NCBI RefSeq assembly: GCF_012396365.1
Contig: NZ_JAAXPG010000001.1
Coordinates: 423,149-487,148 of the forward strand
Direction: 5' to 3'
Source: Nocardiopsis alborubida
GTDB taxonomy: Bacteria > Actinomycetota > Actinomycetes > Streptosporangiales > Streptosporangiaceae
Length of the DNA stretch: 64,000 nt
Positions 28,104 to 38,126 of this stretch are shown here, piece by piece. Made by a program: the position numbers and the translations under genes. The notes below the pieces were generated by a model that worked only from the letters and a program-made list of their open reading frames with translations, searched no databases and was not told the DNA's origin. Position 1 is the first letter of the stretch, and each line of letters begins with the position of its first letter.

Positions 28104-30284
28104 ATGTCCACGACCGATCCCTCCGCCGTGCCCGTGAGCCCCGAACTCCGGGCCGAACGCGACCGCCTCGCCGCCGCCCGCGCCGCCCTGGACCGGATGC
28201 GGGAGGAGACCGAGAACAGCGCGCTCGTCCTGGGCGACGTCGTCAACGACAAGGTCACCAACGCGGCCCTGCGCCGCGGCCGCGAGCGCCGCCTCGCGGC
28301 CCTGGCCGACGTTCCCGGGGCCCCGTTGTTCTTCGGCCGCCTCGACTTCGAACCGGGCACCGTCTTCCTGGACGACGTCGTGTCCGACGGTGCCGGACCC
28401 GCGGCTCCGGCCCCCGACGCCGAGCCCGACCGGATCCACATCGGCCGCCGCCACGTCCACGACGCCGAGGGGCGTCCGATGGTCCTGGACTGGCGCGCCC
28501 CCATCTGCGTCGCCTACTACCGGGCCTCGCCCGGCGACCGGATGGACGTGCGCCTGCGCCGCCGCTACGGCTTCACCACGATCGACCGCGGCCGCGACGC
28601 TGACCCCGAGGTGGTGCTCACCGCCTTCGAGGACGAGCCGCTCACCACCGCCCCGACCGGGAGCGGCCAGCGCGGCAGCGCCCTGCTGGACGCGGAGATC
28701 GAACGCCCCCGCACCGGGCCCATGCGCGACATCGTCGCCACCATCCAGCCCGAGCAGGACGGCCTGGTCCGGGCCCCGCTCGGCACCACCCTGTGCGTGC
28801 AGGGCGCGCCCGGCACCGGCAAGACCGCCGTGGGCCTGCACCGCATCGCCTTCCTCCTCTACACCGAGCGCGAACGCCTCTCCCGCTCCGGCGTGGCGAT
28901 CGTCGGCCCCAACCGCTCCTTCCTCTCCTACATCCGCGACGTCCTGCCCGCCCTCGGCGAGGTGGACGTCCAGCAGACCACCGTCACCGAGATGCTCACC
29001 GCCGGGCTGCCCGAGCGGTCCCGTCCCGCCGCCGGGTGGGTGCGCCGGACCGAGGAGCCCCGCGCAGCCCGGATCAAGGGCCAGGCCCGCATGGCCGAGG
29101 TGGTCCGCCGCGACCTGTGGTCGCACCTGCGCACGCCCGAGGAGGCGGTCATGGTCCGCCGAGGGTCGCGCCGCTGGCGCCTGTACCCCGAGGACCTGCG
29201 GCCCCTCCTCGACGAGCTGGCCGAACGCGGCGTCGCCTACGGCTCCGGGCGCGAACTCCTCTCCCACCGCATCGCCCACGCCGTGCTCTCCCTCATGGAG
29301 GCCCGGGGCGAGGTCTGCGACGACCGCACCCACGCGCAGGTGCGCCGCGATCCGGCCGTGAGGTCGGCCGTCACCGCCATGTGGCCCAAGGCCGACCCGC
29401 TCAAGCTGGTGCTCGGCCTGCTCACCGACCCCGAACGCCTGGCCCGCGCCGCCGAGGGCCTGCTCACCGCGGAGGAGCAGGCCGCCGTCCTGCTGCCGGG
29501 AAGGCCCCGCGGCCCCAAGACGGCCCTGTGGTCGGAGGAGGACCTGGCCCTGGTGGACGAGGCCGCCGCGCTCATCGAGCGCCCCACCGGGCTCGGCCAC
29601 ATCGTGGTGGACGAGGCCCAGGACCTGAGCCCCATGCAGTGCCGGGCGATCGGCCGCCGCTGCGTGTCCGGCTCGCTCACCGTGCTCGGCGACATCGCCC
29701 AGGGCACCAGCCCCTCGGCGGCCGTCAACTGGTCCACGCTCCTGGAGCACCTGGGCAAGCCCACCGGCCACCTGAGCGTCCTGGACCGCGGCTACCGCGT
29801 CCCCGCCCAGATCATCGACTTCGCCGCCCGCCTGCTGCCCGCGATCGCGCCCGGGCTGGGCGCCCCCGTGGCCGTGCGCCGCGCGCCCGGGGCGCTGCGG
29901 ATCACCCCCGCCGAGGGGGACCTGGCCGCGTCGGTCGCCGACGCCTGCCGCACCGCGCTCAAGGGGGAGGGATCGGTCGGCCTCATCGCCGCCGACGCCG
30001 ACCTGCCCGCCCTGCGCGAGGCCGTCGAAGCCGAGGGGCTGGCCGCGCCGCTGCTGGGGGAGGCGGGCTCCGGACCGGACGCGGGACGCCTGGTCGCGGT
30101 CCCGGCGAGCCTGGCCAAGGGCCTGGAGTTCGACGCCGTGGTGGTCGCCGAGCCCGCGGCCGTCGTCGAGGCCGAGGAGCGCGGCGTCAACCGGCTCTAC
30201 GTGGTGCTCACCCGCGCGGTGAGCACCCTGCACGTGGTGCACGCGCGCCCCCTGCCGGAGGCCCTGCGCGACACCGGGGCGTGA
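28104..30284 (+). CDS. HelD/HelR-like RNA polymerase-associated ATPase (UvrD/Rep-type)
   Basis: A 726-residue superfamily 1 motor of the HelD class, which in actinobacteria binds RNA polymerase, recycles stalled complexes and in HelR forms displaces rifamycins. The N-terminal coiled-coil arm (RAERDRLAAARAALDRMREE) would enter the secondary channel. RIHIGRRHVHD and VLDWRAPICVAYYR are HelD-specific. The Walker A is GAPGTGKTA (about 234-242), Walker B VVDEAQDLSPMQ, with C-terminal motifs LVAVPASLAKGLEFDAVVV and NRLYVVLTRA. The ATG at 28104 has GAGG 7 bases upstream. I see no rifamycin-associated element upstream, so inducibility by rifampicin is not supported. UvrD-like DNA helicase activity is a less likely alternative. 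Confidence 0.85.
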   Translation: MSTTDPSAVPVSPELRAERDRLAAARAALDRMREETENSALVLGDVVNDKVTNAALRRGRERRLAALADVPGAPLFFGRLDFEPGTVFLDDVVSDGAGPAAPAPDAEPDRIHIGRRHVHDAEGRPMVLDWRAPICVAYYRASPGDRMDVRLRRRYGFTTIDRGRDADPEVVLTAFEDEPLTTAPTGSGQRGSALLDAEIERPRTGPMRDIVATIQPEQDGLVRAPLGTTLCVQGAPGTGKTAVGLHRIAFLLYTERERLSRSGVAIVGPNRSFLSYIRDVLPALGEVDVQQTTVTEMLTAGLPERSRPAAGWVRRTEEPRAARIKGQARMAEVVRRDLWSHLRTPEEAVMVRRGSRRWRLYPEDLRPLLDELAERGVAYGSGRELLSHRIAHAVLSLMEARGEVCDDRTHAQVRRDPAVRSAVTAMWPKADPLKLVLGLLTDPERLARAAEGLLTAEEQAAVLLPGRPRGPKTALWSEEDLALVDEAAALIERPTGLGHIVVDEAQDLSPMQCRAIGRRCVSGSLTVLGDIAQGTSPSAAVNWSTLLEHLGKPTGHLSVLDRGYRVPAQIIDFAARLLPAIAPGLGAPVAVRRAPGALRITPAEGDLAASVADACRTALKGEGSVGLIAADADLPALREAVEAEGLAAPLLGEAGSGPDAGRLVAVPASLAKGLEFDAVVVAEPAAVVEAEERGVNRLYVVLTRAVSTLHVVHARPLPEALRDTGA

Positions 30285-30290
30285 CGACGG

Positions 30291-30318
30291 GCGGGAGCGC
30301 GCCGGGAGCCGCTCCCGC
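30291..30318. terminator. hairpin between HelD-like and DUF998 genes
   Basis: GCGGGAGCG-N10-CGCTCCCGC lies in the 43-base gap between two convergent genes and can end both transcripts. Confidence 0.6.
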
Positions 30319-30327
30319 TCTGGTCCC

Positions 30328-31047
30328 TCAGTGCTCGGCGCGGGTGCGCCGGGGCGTCCAGGACCGCTTCCACAGGCTGGGCAGCAGGCCCGCGGTGAGC
30401 AGCCACAGGGCCACCGCCACCAGGTGGACCCGTTGCAGGGTGCTGAACACGACCCCCGGATCGCCGTCGCCCCCGCCCGCGTGGAGCCGTACCGCCGCGA
30501 CCAGGACGGCGACCGCGGTGACCAGCTGGAGCGCGGCCACGACGGCCACCAGCGGCCACTTGCCGTCGCCCATCCGGCGCCGGTCCACCGCCAGCACGGT
30601 CGCACCCGCCAGCGCGGCCAGGAGCGCGACCGCCGCGACGACGGCCTGGGTCGCCGTCGCCCCCTCCAGCCCCTCCGCCAGCGACTCCGTCGCGCACGCG
30701 ACGTCCGTGGACACCACGCACGGCCCGGGGAAGAACGTGGCGGCCAGCGACGCCGCGCCGAACACGACCATGCACCACCACGACACCGCCAGCAGGTGGC
30801 CCGTCCTCTCCCTCGCGCCCAGCCCGAGCCCGATCCCGGCGGCGATCACCACCAGGATCGCCCCGATGCGGTGTGCGCTCTCCAGGAACCTGGCGAAGTC
30901 GGCGTCCTGGTCGGCCAGGGCCCCCTGGACCGTGCTGCCGCCGGGCAGCATGACCTCCACGGCCCACAGGCTGTACACGAGCGCGGCGACCACGGCCGCG
31001 ACCTTCCCGTCCCTGTAGTCCCAGTGCAACTGCGTGGAGTGCGACAT
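30328..31047 (-). CDS. DUF998 membrane protein
   Basis: A 239-residue integral membrane protein with about six helices and the DUF998 pattern, including the extracytoplasmic loop FFPGPCVVSTDVACATE. The ATG at 31047 (MSHSTQLHWDYRDGKVAA) has AGGGGGC upstream; the frame remains open further without similarity. Function unknown. It is convergent with the HelD-like gene and divergent from the stress protein gene. Confidence 0.75.
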   Translation of the reverse strand: MSHSTQLHWDYRDGKVAAVVAALVYSLWAVEVMLPGGSTVQGALADQDADFARFLESAHRIGAILVVIAAGIGLGLGARERTGHLLAVSWWCMVVFGAASLAATFFPGPCVVSTDVACATESLAEGLEGATATQAVVAAVALLAALAGATVLAVDRRRMGDGKWPLVAVVAALQLVTAVAVLVAAVRLHAGGGDGDPGVVFSTLQRVHLVAVALWLLTAGLLPSLWKRSWTPRRTRAEH

Positions 31048-31268
31048 CGTGCCCCCTGTTTCCACGAACGTTCCCACGCCTCCCGCGGAGACATCCCCGG
31101 GAAGGCACGTGCTCGAACCACCGCTGTGCCGCCATCCCCTACCCGTGGTGCCCTGTCTCACCCAACTCGCGTCGGCACCGTTATCCACGGGTGCGTGTTC
31201 ACACGGCATCATCGGGGGACACCGGCGGAATACGCGGGGCAGGGACGGCCGACGAGAAGGGCGCACGC

Positions 31269-32192
31269 ATGGACGGCGCATCCACGACGCGATGGGTGAT
31301 CGTGGGGGTCGACGGCACGGAATCCAGCCGCCACGCGCTGGAGTGGTCGGCGCACCAGGCGATGCTGCGCGGACTCGGGGTCCGGATCGTGGCGGCCGCG
31401 GGGCCGCTGGCCTCCGTCGGCGTGTTCGCGGGGCACGCGCACACCGACCCCGACGTCGCCCCGGACGTGCTCCCCGACGAGGTCGACGCCCAGGGGGCCG
31501 AGTCCCTCCTGGAGTACGCCGGGGACTGGGTGGCGCGGCTCTTCCCCGAGCTGCGGGTGGAGAAGCGACTGTCCTACGCCCGACCGGTGGAGGCCCTGCT
31601 CGCCGAGGCCTCCGCGGAGGGCGCCGTCGCCGTGGTGGTCGGCTCGCGCGGGCTGAGCGGGATCGTGGCCGCGTTCGTCGGCTCCGTGGGCATCGAGCTG
31701 GCCGCCCGCGCGCCCGTCCCGGTGATCGTGCTGCCCCGGGAGCACGCCTCCGCGCACGGTGTGCGGGGCCGGGTGATCGTGGGCATCGACGGGTCCGAGC
31801 CCAGCAGGCGCGCGGTGGACTTCGCCTTCGCGCAGGCCGACTTCGCCGACACCGAACTGGTCGCGGTGAGCGCCTGGCAGCCGCTGGTGGCCTTCGCCGC
31901 CGCGACCGGGCCCATTCCGCCCGAGCTGTTCGACGACGCGACCGCCGCCGAGGCCGCCCGGCAGGCGCTGGAGGAGGAGCTGGCCGGGCCCCGCGCGCGC
32001 CACGCCGGTGTGCCGGTGCGCACCCGCGTTGTGCGCGCCCACCCCGTGATCGCCCTGCTGGAGGAGGCCACCCCCGCCGACCTCATCGTGGTCGGCTCGC
32101 GCGGACGCGGGGGCTTTCGCGGGCTGCTGCTCGGATCGGTGAGCCACTCCGTCCTGCACGGCGCCAGGGGGCCCGTCGCCATCCTGCGCTGA
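31269..32192 (+). CDS. tandem universal stress protein
   Basis: A 307-residue protein with two Usp domains (about 8-150 and 158-305). Both begin with the WVIVGVDGTESSRHALEWS / RVIVGIDGSEPSRRAVDFA strand and both keep an ATP-binding glycine motif (VGSRGLSGIVAAFVGSVG and VGSRGRGGFRGLLLGSVSH). The ATG at 31269 follows GAGAAGGG. Tandem Usp proteins in actinobacteria are linked to dormancy, hypoxia or energy stress. It stands alone, with a terminator before pckG. Confidence 0.92.
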   Translation: MDGASTTRWVIVGVDGTESSRHALEWSAHQAMLRGLGVRIVAAAGPLASVGVFAGHAHTDPDVAPDVLPDEVDAQGAESLLEYAGDWVARLFPELRVEKRLSYARPVEALLAEASAEGAVAVVVGSRGLSGIVAAFVGSVGIELAARAPVPVIVLPREHASAHGVRGRVIVGIDGSEPSRRAVDFAFAQADFADTELVAVSAWQPLVAFAAATGPIPPELFDDATAAEAARQALEEELAGPRARHAGVPVRTRVVRAHPVIALLEEATPADLIVVGSRGRGGFRGLLLGSVSHSVLHGARGPVAILR

Positions 32193-32273
32193 TCCGGTCC
32201 GGAGCCGTCTCTGACGCTCCCACCTGCGTCGACACGCCCCCGATCCCGGGGGTTGGCGGCACAGGTCTAGTGC

Positions 32274-32296
32274 CCGTGTCCGGGCCCCGGACACGG
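32274..32296 (+). terminator. terminator after the universal stress protein gene
   Basis: CCGTGTCCGG-GCC-CCGGACACGG is a perfect 10-base stem. Two direct copies of CACGGTGTGT follow at 32292 and 32311. The 361-base interval 32193-32553 otherwise holds the pckG promoter region. Confidence 0.65.
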
Positions 32297-32408
32297 TGTG
32301 TGACGAACAGCACGGTGTGTCGATCGCGGTGCCCGGTTCCCCCCTCCGGCAGGGGAACCGGCCCCCAACAGCACCGGAACAGCTGCCGTTCGTGCACTTG
32401 CGTACCCG

Positions 32409-32496
32409 GTGGTAGACCACGCGGAACCCTTGCTGCACAGGGAAATCCGTTTCTCCGGCATGAGTTCTGTAGACCATTGGCCTAAACCAATTGGTC
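32409..32496. promoter_or_regulatory. dyads upstream of pckG
   Basis: GTGGT-AG-ACCAC (32409-32420) is followed by GACCATTGG-N6-CCAATTGGTC (32472-32496), a near-perfect dyad around an AT-rich patch. The GTAGACCACGC and TAGACCATT elements resemble those ahead of glmS. They may be sites for a regulator responding to carbon status. Confidence 0.4.
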
Positions 32497-32553
32497 ACTG
32501 CGGGGGATCGTCGTTCATGATGCGAGAGATCTCGACCTTGAGAAGGAGCCGCT

Positions 32554-34371
32554 GTGACTGCCGTGGATACCGACGTGGAAGCGCCGACCAAACACGAGGA
32601 GCTCGTCTCCTGGGTGCGGGAGGTCGCCGAGCTCACGCAGCCGGACGAGATCGTGTGGTGCGACGGTTCCGAGGAGGAGTGGACCCGCCTGACCGACCAG
32701 CTGGTCGAGCAGGGCACCTTCGTCCGCCTCAACCCGGACAAGCGCCCCAACAGCTTCTACTGCAAGTCCGACCCGAGCGACGTCGCCCGGGTCGAGGACC
32801 GCACCTTCATCTGCTCCGAGCGCGAGAGCGACGCGGGCCCCACCAACAACTGGATCGCCCCCGACGAGATGCGCGCCACCTTCGGCGAGGTCTTCCGGGG
32901 CGCCATGCGCGGGCGCACCATGTACGTCGTGCCCTTCTGCATGGGGCCGCTGGGCGGCGACATCTCCCAGCTCGGGGTCGAGATCACCGACTCCCCGTAC
33001 GTCGTGGTGTCCATGCGCATCATGGCCCGCATGGGCAGCGCCGCCCTGCGCCTGATCGAGGAGCGCGGCGAGTTCGTCAGGGCCGTCCACTCCGTGGGCG
33101 CCCCGCTGGAGCCCGGCCAGCAGGACGTCGCCTGGCCCTGCAACTCCACCAAGTACATCTCGCACTTCCCCGAGACCCGTGAGATCTGGTCCTACGGCTC
33201 GGGCTACGGCGGCAACGCCCTGCTCGGCAAGAAGTGCTACGCGCTGCGCATCGCCTCGGTGATGGCCCGCGACGAGGGCTGGCTCGCCGAGCACATGCTC
33301 ATCCTCAAGGTCACCCCGCCCAAGGGCCGGGCGCACTACGTCGCCGCCGCCTTCCCGAGCGCCTGCGGCAAGACCAACCTGGCCATGCTCCAGCCGACCA
33401 TCCCGGGGTGGAAGGTCGAGACGGTGGGCGACGACATCGCCTGGATGCGCTTCGACGCGCAGGGCCAGTTGCGCGCCATCAACCCCGAGGCCGGGTTCTT
33501 CGGCGTCGCGCCCGGCACCGGCGAGAAGACCAACGCCAACGCCGTGGAGACCCTCTGGGGCAACAGCATCTTCACCAACGTCGCCCTGACCGAGGACGGC
33601 GACGTGTGGTGGGAGGGCCTCACCGAGGAGCCGCCCGCGGGCCTCACCGACTGGAAGGGCCGTCCCTGGACGCCGGAGTCGGGCGAGCCCGCCGCCCACC
33701 CGAACTCGCGCTTCACCACCCCGGCCGGGCAGGCGCCGACCATCGCCGACGAGTGGGAGGACCCGGCTGGCGTGCCGATCTCGGCCATCCTGTTCGGCGG
33801 TCGGCGCGCCACCGCCGTGCCGCTGGTCACCGAGTCCTTCAGCTGGCAGCACGGCGTCTACCTGGGCGCCAACGTCTCCTCGGAGAAGACCGCCGCCGCC
33901 GAGGGCTCGGTGGGCGAGCTGCGCCGCGACCCCTTCGCCATGCTGCCGTTCTGCGGCTACAACATGGGCGACTACTTCGCCCACTGGGTGAAGCTGGGCC
34001 AGGCGGCCGACGAGGCCGAGCTGCCCCGGATCTTCTACGTCAACTGGTTCAAGAAGGACGCCGAGGGCCGCATCGTCTGGCCCGGGTTCGGTGAGAACAG
34101 CCGCGTCATCAAGTGGATCGTCGAGCGGCTGGAGGGCGAGGCCGAGGCCGTCGAGACCCCGATCGGCCGCCTGCCCGTGGCCGGCGGCATCGACACCGAG
34201 GGGCTGGACGTCTCCGACGAGGACATGGACTTCGTGCTCGACGTCGACCGCGAGGTGTGGAAGCAGGAGGCCGCGCTGGTGCCGGAGTTCTTCAAGACCT
34301 TCGGCGACCACCTCCCGGGCGAGCTGTGGGACGAGTACCACGCCCTGCTGGACCGCCTGGAGAGTCGGTAA
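32554..34371 (+). CDS. pckG: phosphoenolpyruvate carboxykinase (GTP)
   Basis: A 605-residue GTP-dependent PEPCK that converts oxaloacetate to PEP in gluconeogenesis. It has [20 protein letters not shown] substrate-loop sequence ([17 protein letters not shown]), the kinase-1a loop [13 protein letters not shown] with the reactive Cys, and [13 protein letters not shown] (kinase 2). The GTG at 32554 ([17 protein letters not shown]) follows GAAGGAG. Its length matches the GTP family. Two hairpins follow the stop. Confidence 0.97.
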   Translation: MTAVDTDVEAPTKHEELVSWVREVAELTQPDEIVWCDGSEEEWTRLTDQLVEQGTFVRLNPDKRPNSFYCKSDPSDVARVEDRTFICSERESDAGPTNNWIAPDEMRATFGEVFRGAMRGRTMYVVPFCMGPLGGDISQLGVEITDSPYVVVSMRIMARMGSAALRLIEERGEFVRAVHSVGAPLEPGQQDVAWPCNSTKYISHFPETREIWSYGSGYGGNALLGKKCYALRIASVMARDEGWLAEHMLILKVTPPKGRAHYVAAAFPSACGKTNLAMLQPTIPGWKVETVGDDIAWMRFDAQGQLRAINPEAGFFGVAPGTGEKTNANAVETLWGNSIFTNVALTEDGDVWWEGLTEEPPAGLTDWKGRPWTPESGEPAAHPNSRFTTPAGQAPTIADEWEDPAGVPISAILFGGRRATAVPLVTESFSWQHGVYLGANVSSEKTAAAEGSVGELRRDPFAMLPFCGYNMGDYFAHWVKLGQAADEAELPRIFYVNWFKKDAEGRIVWPGFGENSRVIKWIVERLEGEAEAVETPIGRLPVAGGIDTEGLDVSDEDMDFVLDVDREVWKQEAALVPEFFKTFGDHLPGELWDEYHALLDRLESR

Positions 34372-34381
34372 CGACCGCGAC

Positions 34382-34399
34382 GGGGGCCTGAAGGCCCCC
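34382..34399 (+). terminator. first terminator after pckG
   Basis: GGGGGCC-TGAA-GGCCCCC is a compact hairpin 11 bases past the stop. Confidence 0.75.
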
Positions 34400-34435
34400 T
34401 GACCCCGGGCCCCCTTCCGCGCACGGGGCCCGTGG

Positions 34436-34473
34436 GGGAGGGGCGCGGGCACGACGGTGCCCGCGCCCCTCCC
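34436..34473. terminator. second hairpin after pckG, left boundary repeat of the RHS island
   Basis: Perfect 17-base arms surround the loop GACG. The central 24 bases (34443-34466) recur exactly at 38834-38857, on the far side of the RHS genes. It is both a likely terminator and a boundary repeat. Confidence 0.75.
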
Positions 34474-34872
34474 TCGTGCGGCCGGTCGTGCGGTCGCCGT
34501 GCGCCGCGCACCATCGGCGGTGCCGGGGGACGCGATCGTTGCCCCATTTGCAATTGTTGTCGTCGGGGCCGGTTCCGGCCACCGAGGTCAGCGGGCCGCG
34601 CGGACGCCCTCCGGCGCACGCAGCGCTCCGTTTCCGCGGGCGTACGTGTTCACGTGCGCGAACGCGGTCACTCTCCGTTGCGCCCGTGGTCAAACTTCCC
34701 GAAGGTCCCTCTCGCCCAGGGTCACGCTCTTCACCCTGGGCTCATGGTGCTCTCGCGGCGGCGTTCCGTAACGTACCGGGTGCCTGAGCCGCCCGGAGAC
34801 GGACCCTCAGACCAGGGGCGTCATGTCCGGGTGTTCCCCGTGCACATCCCTGCCCTGGGAGCGATCCCCCTC
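34474..34872. other. leader of the RHS gene without a supported gene
   Basis: Open frames run through this stretch, but no ribosome-binding site or family similarity supports coding before the signal peptide at 34873. A lower-GC patch, CCATTTGCAATTGTTGTCG, at about 34544-34562 is the best promoter candidate. Confidence 0.45.
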
Positions 34873-37800
34873 GTGAGAAGGCACATCCCCTGGTCCCTGA
34901 CGGCCGCGACGGCCGCCTCCACCCTCGTACTGGGGCTGTTGTCCGCGCCCCCGGTCCTGGCCGACACCGACCCCCACTCACCCGCCGACCGCACCGTCCC
35001 GGTCCCCGACACCTGGGTGCCGGGCGAGGCCAACACCGAACCCGTGGGCGGAGAACCACCCAACGAACCCTGGTCCCCGCCCGGGGCCGAGAGCGCACCC
35101 GAGGCCCAGAACCGTTCGGAAGAACCCGAGACCCGGGTCGGCACCTGCGACGACGGCGTCAACCGCGGTATCCAGTCCTGGTACCCGCTGGAACGCCACC
35201 AGATCAGCGACCGCATGGAACTGACGGTCAACACCCAGGGCGGCAACCTCGTCGTGCGCCACCGGGACCTGACCGTGGCCGGAACGGGGCTGGACCTGTC
35301 GGTGTCCAGCTTCTACAACTCCGCGCCCTCCTACGACGGCTGGACCCTCTCCCACGGCCAGGACGTGGGGCTGAGCATCTTCAGCAATAGCATCATCTTC
35401 CAGGGCCCCTCCGGCTACTGCGAGAGCTTCGACATCGCCGAGGACGGCTCCTTCACCCCGCCTGCGGGACTCAACGCCGAACTGGAGGAGCTGTCGAATG
35501 GCCACTACGCGCTGACCTTCCACCGCGGCGAGTACGAGGACCAGGTGTGGACCTTCAACGCCGACGGGTGGCTGTACTCCCAGGCCGACCGCAACGGCCA
35601 CACCCATCGGATGCGCTACGACACCGAGGGAGACCTGGCCTCGATCGTGGACACCCAGGACCGGGTGACCGTCTTCGAGTGGGACCCCGACGCCTGGGAA
35701 CAGCCGACCCGGATCACCGACCCGGTCGGCGAGACCGCCACGGCCTTCACCTGGAACGGCGACGGCGGCATGGTCGCGCTGACCGACCGCGCGGGCCAGG
35801 ACATCGAGTTCGGCTACGACGGCGACGGCCTGCTGACCTCGATCACCGACGCCACCGGCGCGGTGTGGAAGATCGCCTACAACGACGACGACCAGGTCTC
35901 CAGCCTGACCGTGCCCGACGGCACCGAGGACGGAGCCACCACCTCCTACTCCTACGCCGACGGTGCCTGGTCCAACACCCAGACCACGGTCACTGATCCG
36001 GGCGACGGTGAGTCCACCCTGGAGTTCGACGACCAGGGGCGGCAGACCTCCGCGACCGACCAGGTGGGCAACACCCGCTCCCAGACCTGGACGGCGAACT
36101 CGGACGTGGCCACCACCACCGACGCCCTGCAAGCCTCGGTGACCTACGACTACGACGAGTTCAACAACCTCATCGGCACCGAACTGCCCACAGGGGCGGC
36201 CACCTCGGTCGGGTTCACCGACACCGCCAACCCCGCCAAGCCCACCAGTGTGACCACCCCGGACGGGGACACGCTGGAGATGTCCTACGACGACGCGGGC
36301 AACCTCACCTCGGCCGTCCAGGAGGAGATGGACATCGAGGTGGCCGACATCCGCTACCACTCCAACGGGTTGGTGGAGCAGGTCACCGACGCCAACGGCA
36401 ACGTGACCAGCTACTCCTATGACCGCGCCGGGAACATGACGGCGATGGACGAGCCGGGGCCGATGGGCACCACCGAATACGGCTACGACGCGCTGTCGCG
36501 GGTCACGGAGGTGACCGACGGCAACGGTGTGACCCTGGAGTACGGCTACGACCGGCTGGACCGGATCGTGTCCATCTCCCAGGGCGGCGACCTGCTCCAG
36601 GCCATCGCCTACGACGGCAACGGCCGCCAGGTGGCCACGCACACCGACCAGGCCAGCGTGGAGCACGCCTACAACGGCCGCGGTGACCTGCTCGAAACCG
36701 TGCGCACCGACTCGGCCGGAAGCGAGAGGACCACCTACGCCTACGACGCCGCGGGCAACGTCACCGAGATGGTCGAACACGGCAAGACCACGGCCTACGG
36801 CTACGACGCCGCGTTCCGGCTCACCTTGCTCACCGACCACACCGGGGCCGAGACCACCTTCACCAACGACGAGAACAACCGCCGCACCAGCATCACCCAC
36901 CCCGACGGGGCCGTGGAGGAGCGCACCTACGACGACTCCGGCCGCCTGACCGGCATCACCACCACCGGAGCCGCCGACCAGAGCTTGGTGGAGGCTGTCT
37001 ACTCCTACGACAACGACGGCACCGACAGCGACCAGCTCCAGTCGCGCACCATCGGCGGCGAGACCGAGACCTTCACCTACGACGGCCTGGACCGGCTCAC
37101 CAGCGACGGCACCACCGACTACACCTACGACGACGTCGGCAACCTGCTCACCGCCGGGGATGAGGAGTTCGCCTACAACGACGCCGACCAGCCCACCAGC
37201 GCTCGCGGGGCCGAGGTGGGCCACGACGAGGCCGGGAACATGACCTCGCGGGGTGAGTACGTCTACGAGTACTCGGTGACCAACCAGACACTGCGCTCCA
37301 ACGACGGCGAGGGCGAACTGGCCTCGTGGCTGAGCTACGACACCACCGACCAGACCCAGATGCGCGGCGTCACCGACGTGCACGAGGGTGATCGGGTGGA
37401 ACGGCAGCTGTCCAACACCGCGCTCGGGGTCACCAACATCGCCTCCGAGGGCGAGCGCACCAGCTTCGTGCGCGACCCCGAGGGCCGCCTGGTCTCCATG
37501 GTGGCCTGGGACGGTGATGAGCGCTTCCACTACACCCTCGACCACCAGAACACCGTGCTGGCCCTCACCTCTGAGGGGTCGCAGGCCCAGTCCCCGGACG
37601 TGGTCTACGACTACAGCCCCTACGGCGAGCGCACCTCTGAGAGCCTGGAGGGAACCGAGGCGGCGGCGTTGAGCCCGTTCGGGTTCACCGGCGCCTACCA
37701 GTTCCAGGACGGCACGGTGCACCTGAACCACCGCTTCCACAGCACGTTCACGCTGGGCTTCACCCAGCCCGACCCGTCCCGGCAGGAGTTGAACAACTAC

Positions 37801-38097
37801 GCCTACGCGGCCTGCGACCCCATCAACAACACCGACCCCACCGGGCTGAATGCGGTCACCTACGGATGCGCCGCTGCCAGTTTCGCGGGCGTGGCGCTCA
37901 TTGCTGCGGGCAGTGTTGGTTTCATGGCAGGAGCAGGTCTCGCGATCGGCGCTCTGGTCGGGACAGGCGCCGCATTGCAGGGTTCCCTTATTGGGGCCGG
38001 TATTGCGACAGCCGTGAGTGCAAGTTCTGTGGCGACCGCGGTCGGAAATGCCGCCACACTCATCGGAGGCGTGTGTGCAGCAGCGAGCCTAGCCTAG
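34873..38097 (+). CDS. secreted RHS/YD-repeat protein with hydrophobic C-terminal tip (putative polymorphic toxin)
   Basis: A 1074-residue RHS protein. The GTG at 34873 opens a Sec-type signal peptide (RRHIPWSLTAATAASTLVLG, then SAPPVLA). A Pro/Glu-rich linker follows, then a DUF6531-like entry (NLVVRHRDLTVAGTGLDLSV) and about 25 YD-type repeats such as YGYDALSRVTEV and YSYDRAGNMTAM. The conserved RHS core runs YDYSPYGERT ... FTGAYQFQDGTVHLNHRFH ... LNNYAYAACDPINNTDPTGL. After DPTGL comes an 82-residue variable tip rich in Gly and Ala (FAGVALIAAGSVGFMAGAGL), lacking catalytic-looking residues, with lower GC than the body. By family knowledge the tip is the toxin. Here a membrane-inserting or pore-forming action is inferred. 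A small two-helix gene follows 29 bases later. Confidence 0.88.
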   Translation: MRRHIPWSLTAATAASTLVLGLLSAPPVLADTDPHSPADRTVPVPDTWVPGEANTEPVGGEPPNEPWSPPGAESAPEAQNRSEEPETRVGTCDDGVNRGIQSWYPLERHQISDRMELTVNTQGGNLVVRHRDLTVAGTGLDLSVSSFYNSAPSYDGWTLSHGQDVGLSIFSNSIIFQGPSGYCESFDIAEDGSFTPPAGLNAELEELSNGHYALTFHRGEYEDQVWTFNADGWLYSQADRNGHTHRMRYDTEGDLASIVDTQDRVTVFEWDPDAWEQPTRITDPVGETATAFTWNGDGGMVALTDRAGQDIEFGYDGDGLLTSITDATGAVWKIAYNDDDQVSSLTVPDGTEDGATTSYSYADGAWSNTQTTVTDPGDGESTLEFDDQGRQTSATDQVGNTRSQTWTANSDVATTTDALQASVTYDYDEFNNLIGTELPTGAATSVGFTDTANPAKPTSVTTPDGDTLEMSYDDAGNLTSAVQEEMDIEVADIRYHSNGLVEQVTDANGNVTSYSYDRAGNMTAMDEPGPMGTTEYGYDALSRVTEVTDGNGVTLEYGYDRLDRIVSISQGGDLLQAIAYDGNGRQVATHTDQASVEHAYNGRGDLLETVRTDSAGSERTTYAYDAAGNVTEMVEHGKTTAYGYDAAFRLTLLTDHTGAETTFTNDENNRRTSITHPDGAVEERTYDDSGRLTGITTTGAADQSLVEAVYSYDNDGTDSDQLQSRTIGGETETFTYDGLDRLTSDGTTDYTYDDVGNLLTAGDEEFAYNDADQPTSARGAEVGHDEAGNMTSRGEYVYEYSVTNQTLRSNDGEGELASWLSYDTTDQTQMRGVTDVHEGDRVERQLSNTALGVTNIASEGERTSFVRDPEGRLVSMVAWDGDERFHYTLDHQNTVLALTSEGSQAQSPDVVYDYSPYGERTSESLEGTEAAALSPFGFTGAYQFQDGTVHLNHRFHSTFTLGFTQPDPSRQELNNYAYAACDPINNTDPTGLNAVTYGCAAASFAGVALIAAGSVGFMAGAGLAIGALVGTGAALQGSLIGAGIATAVSASSVATAVGNAATLIGGVCAAASLA

Positions 38098-38126
38098 AGG
38101 TTAACCAAAAGAAGGGACATTCTGCC

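Noticed and set aside
34432..34872. Earlier start for the RHS protein
   Set aside because: The extra 147 residues are Arg/Pro-rich shadow sequence and would bury the signal peptide.
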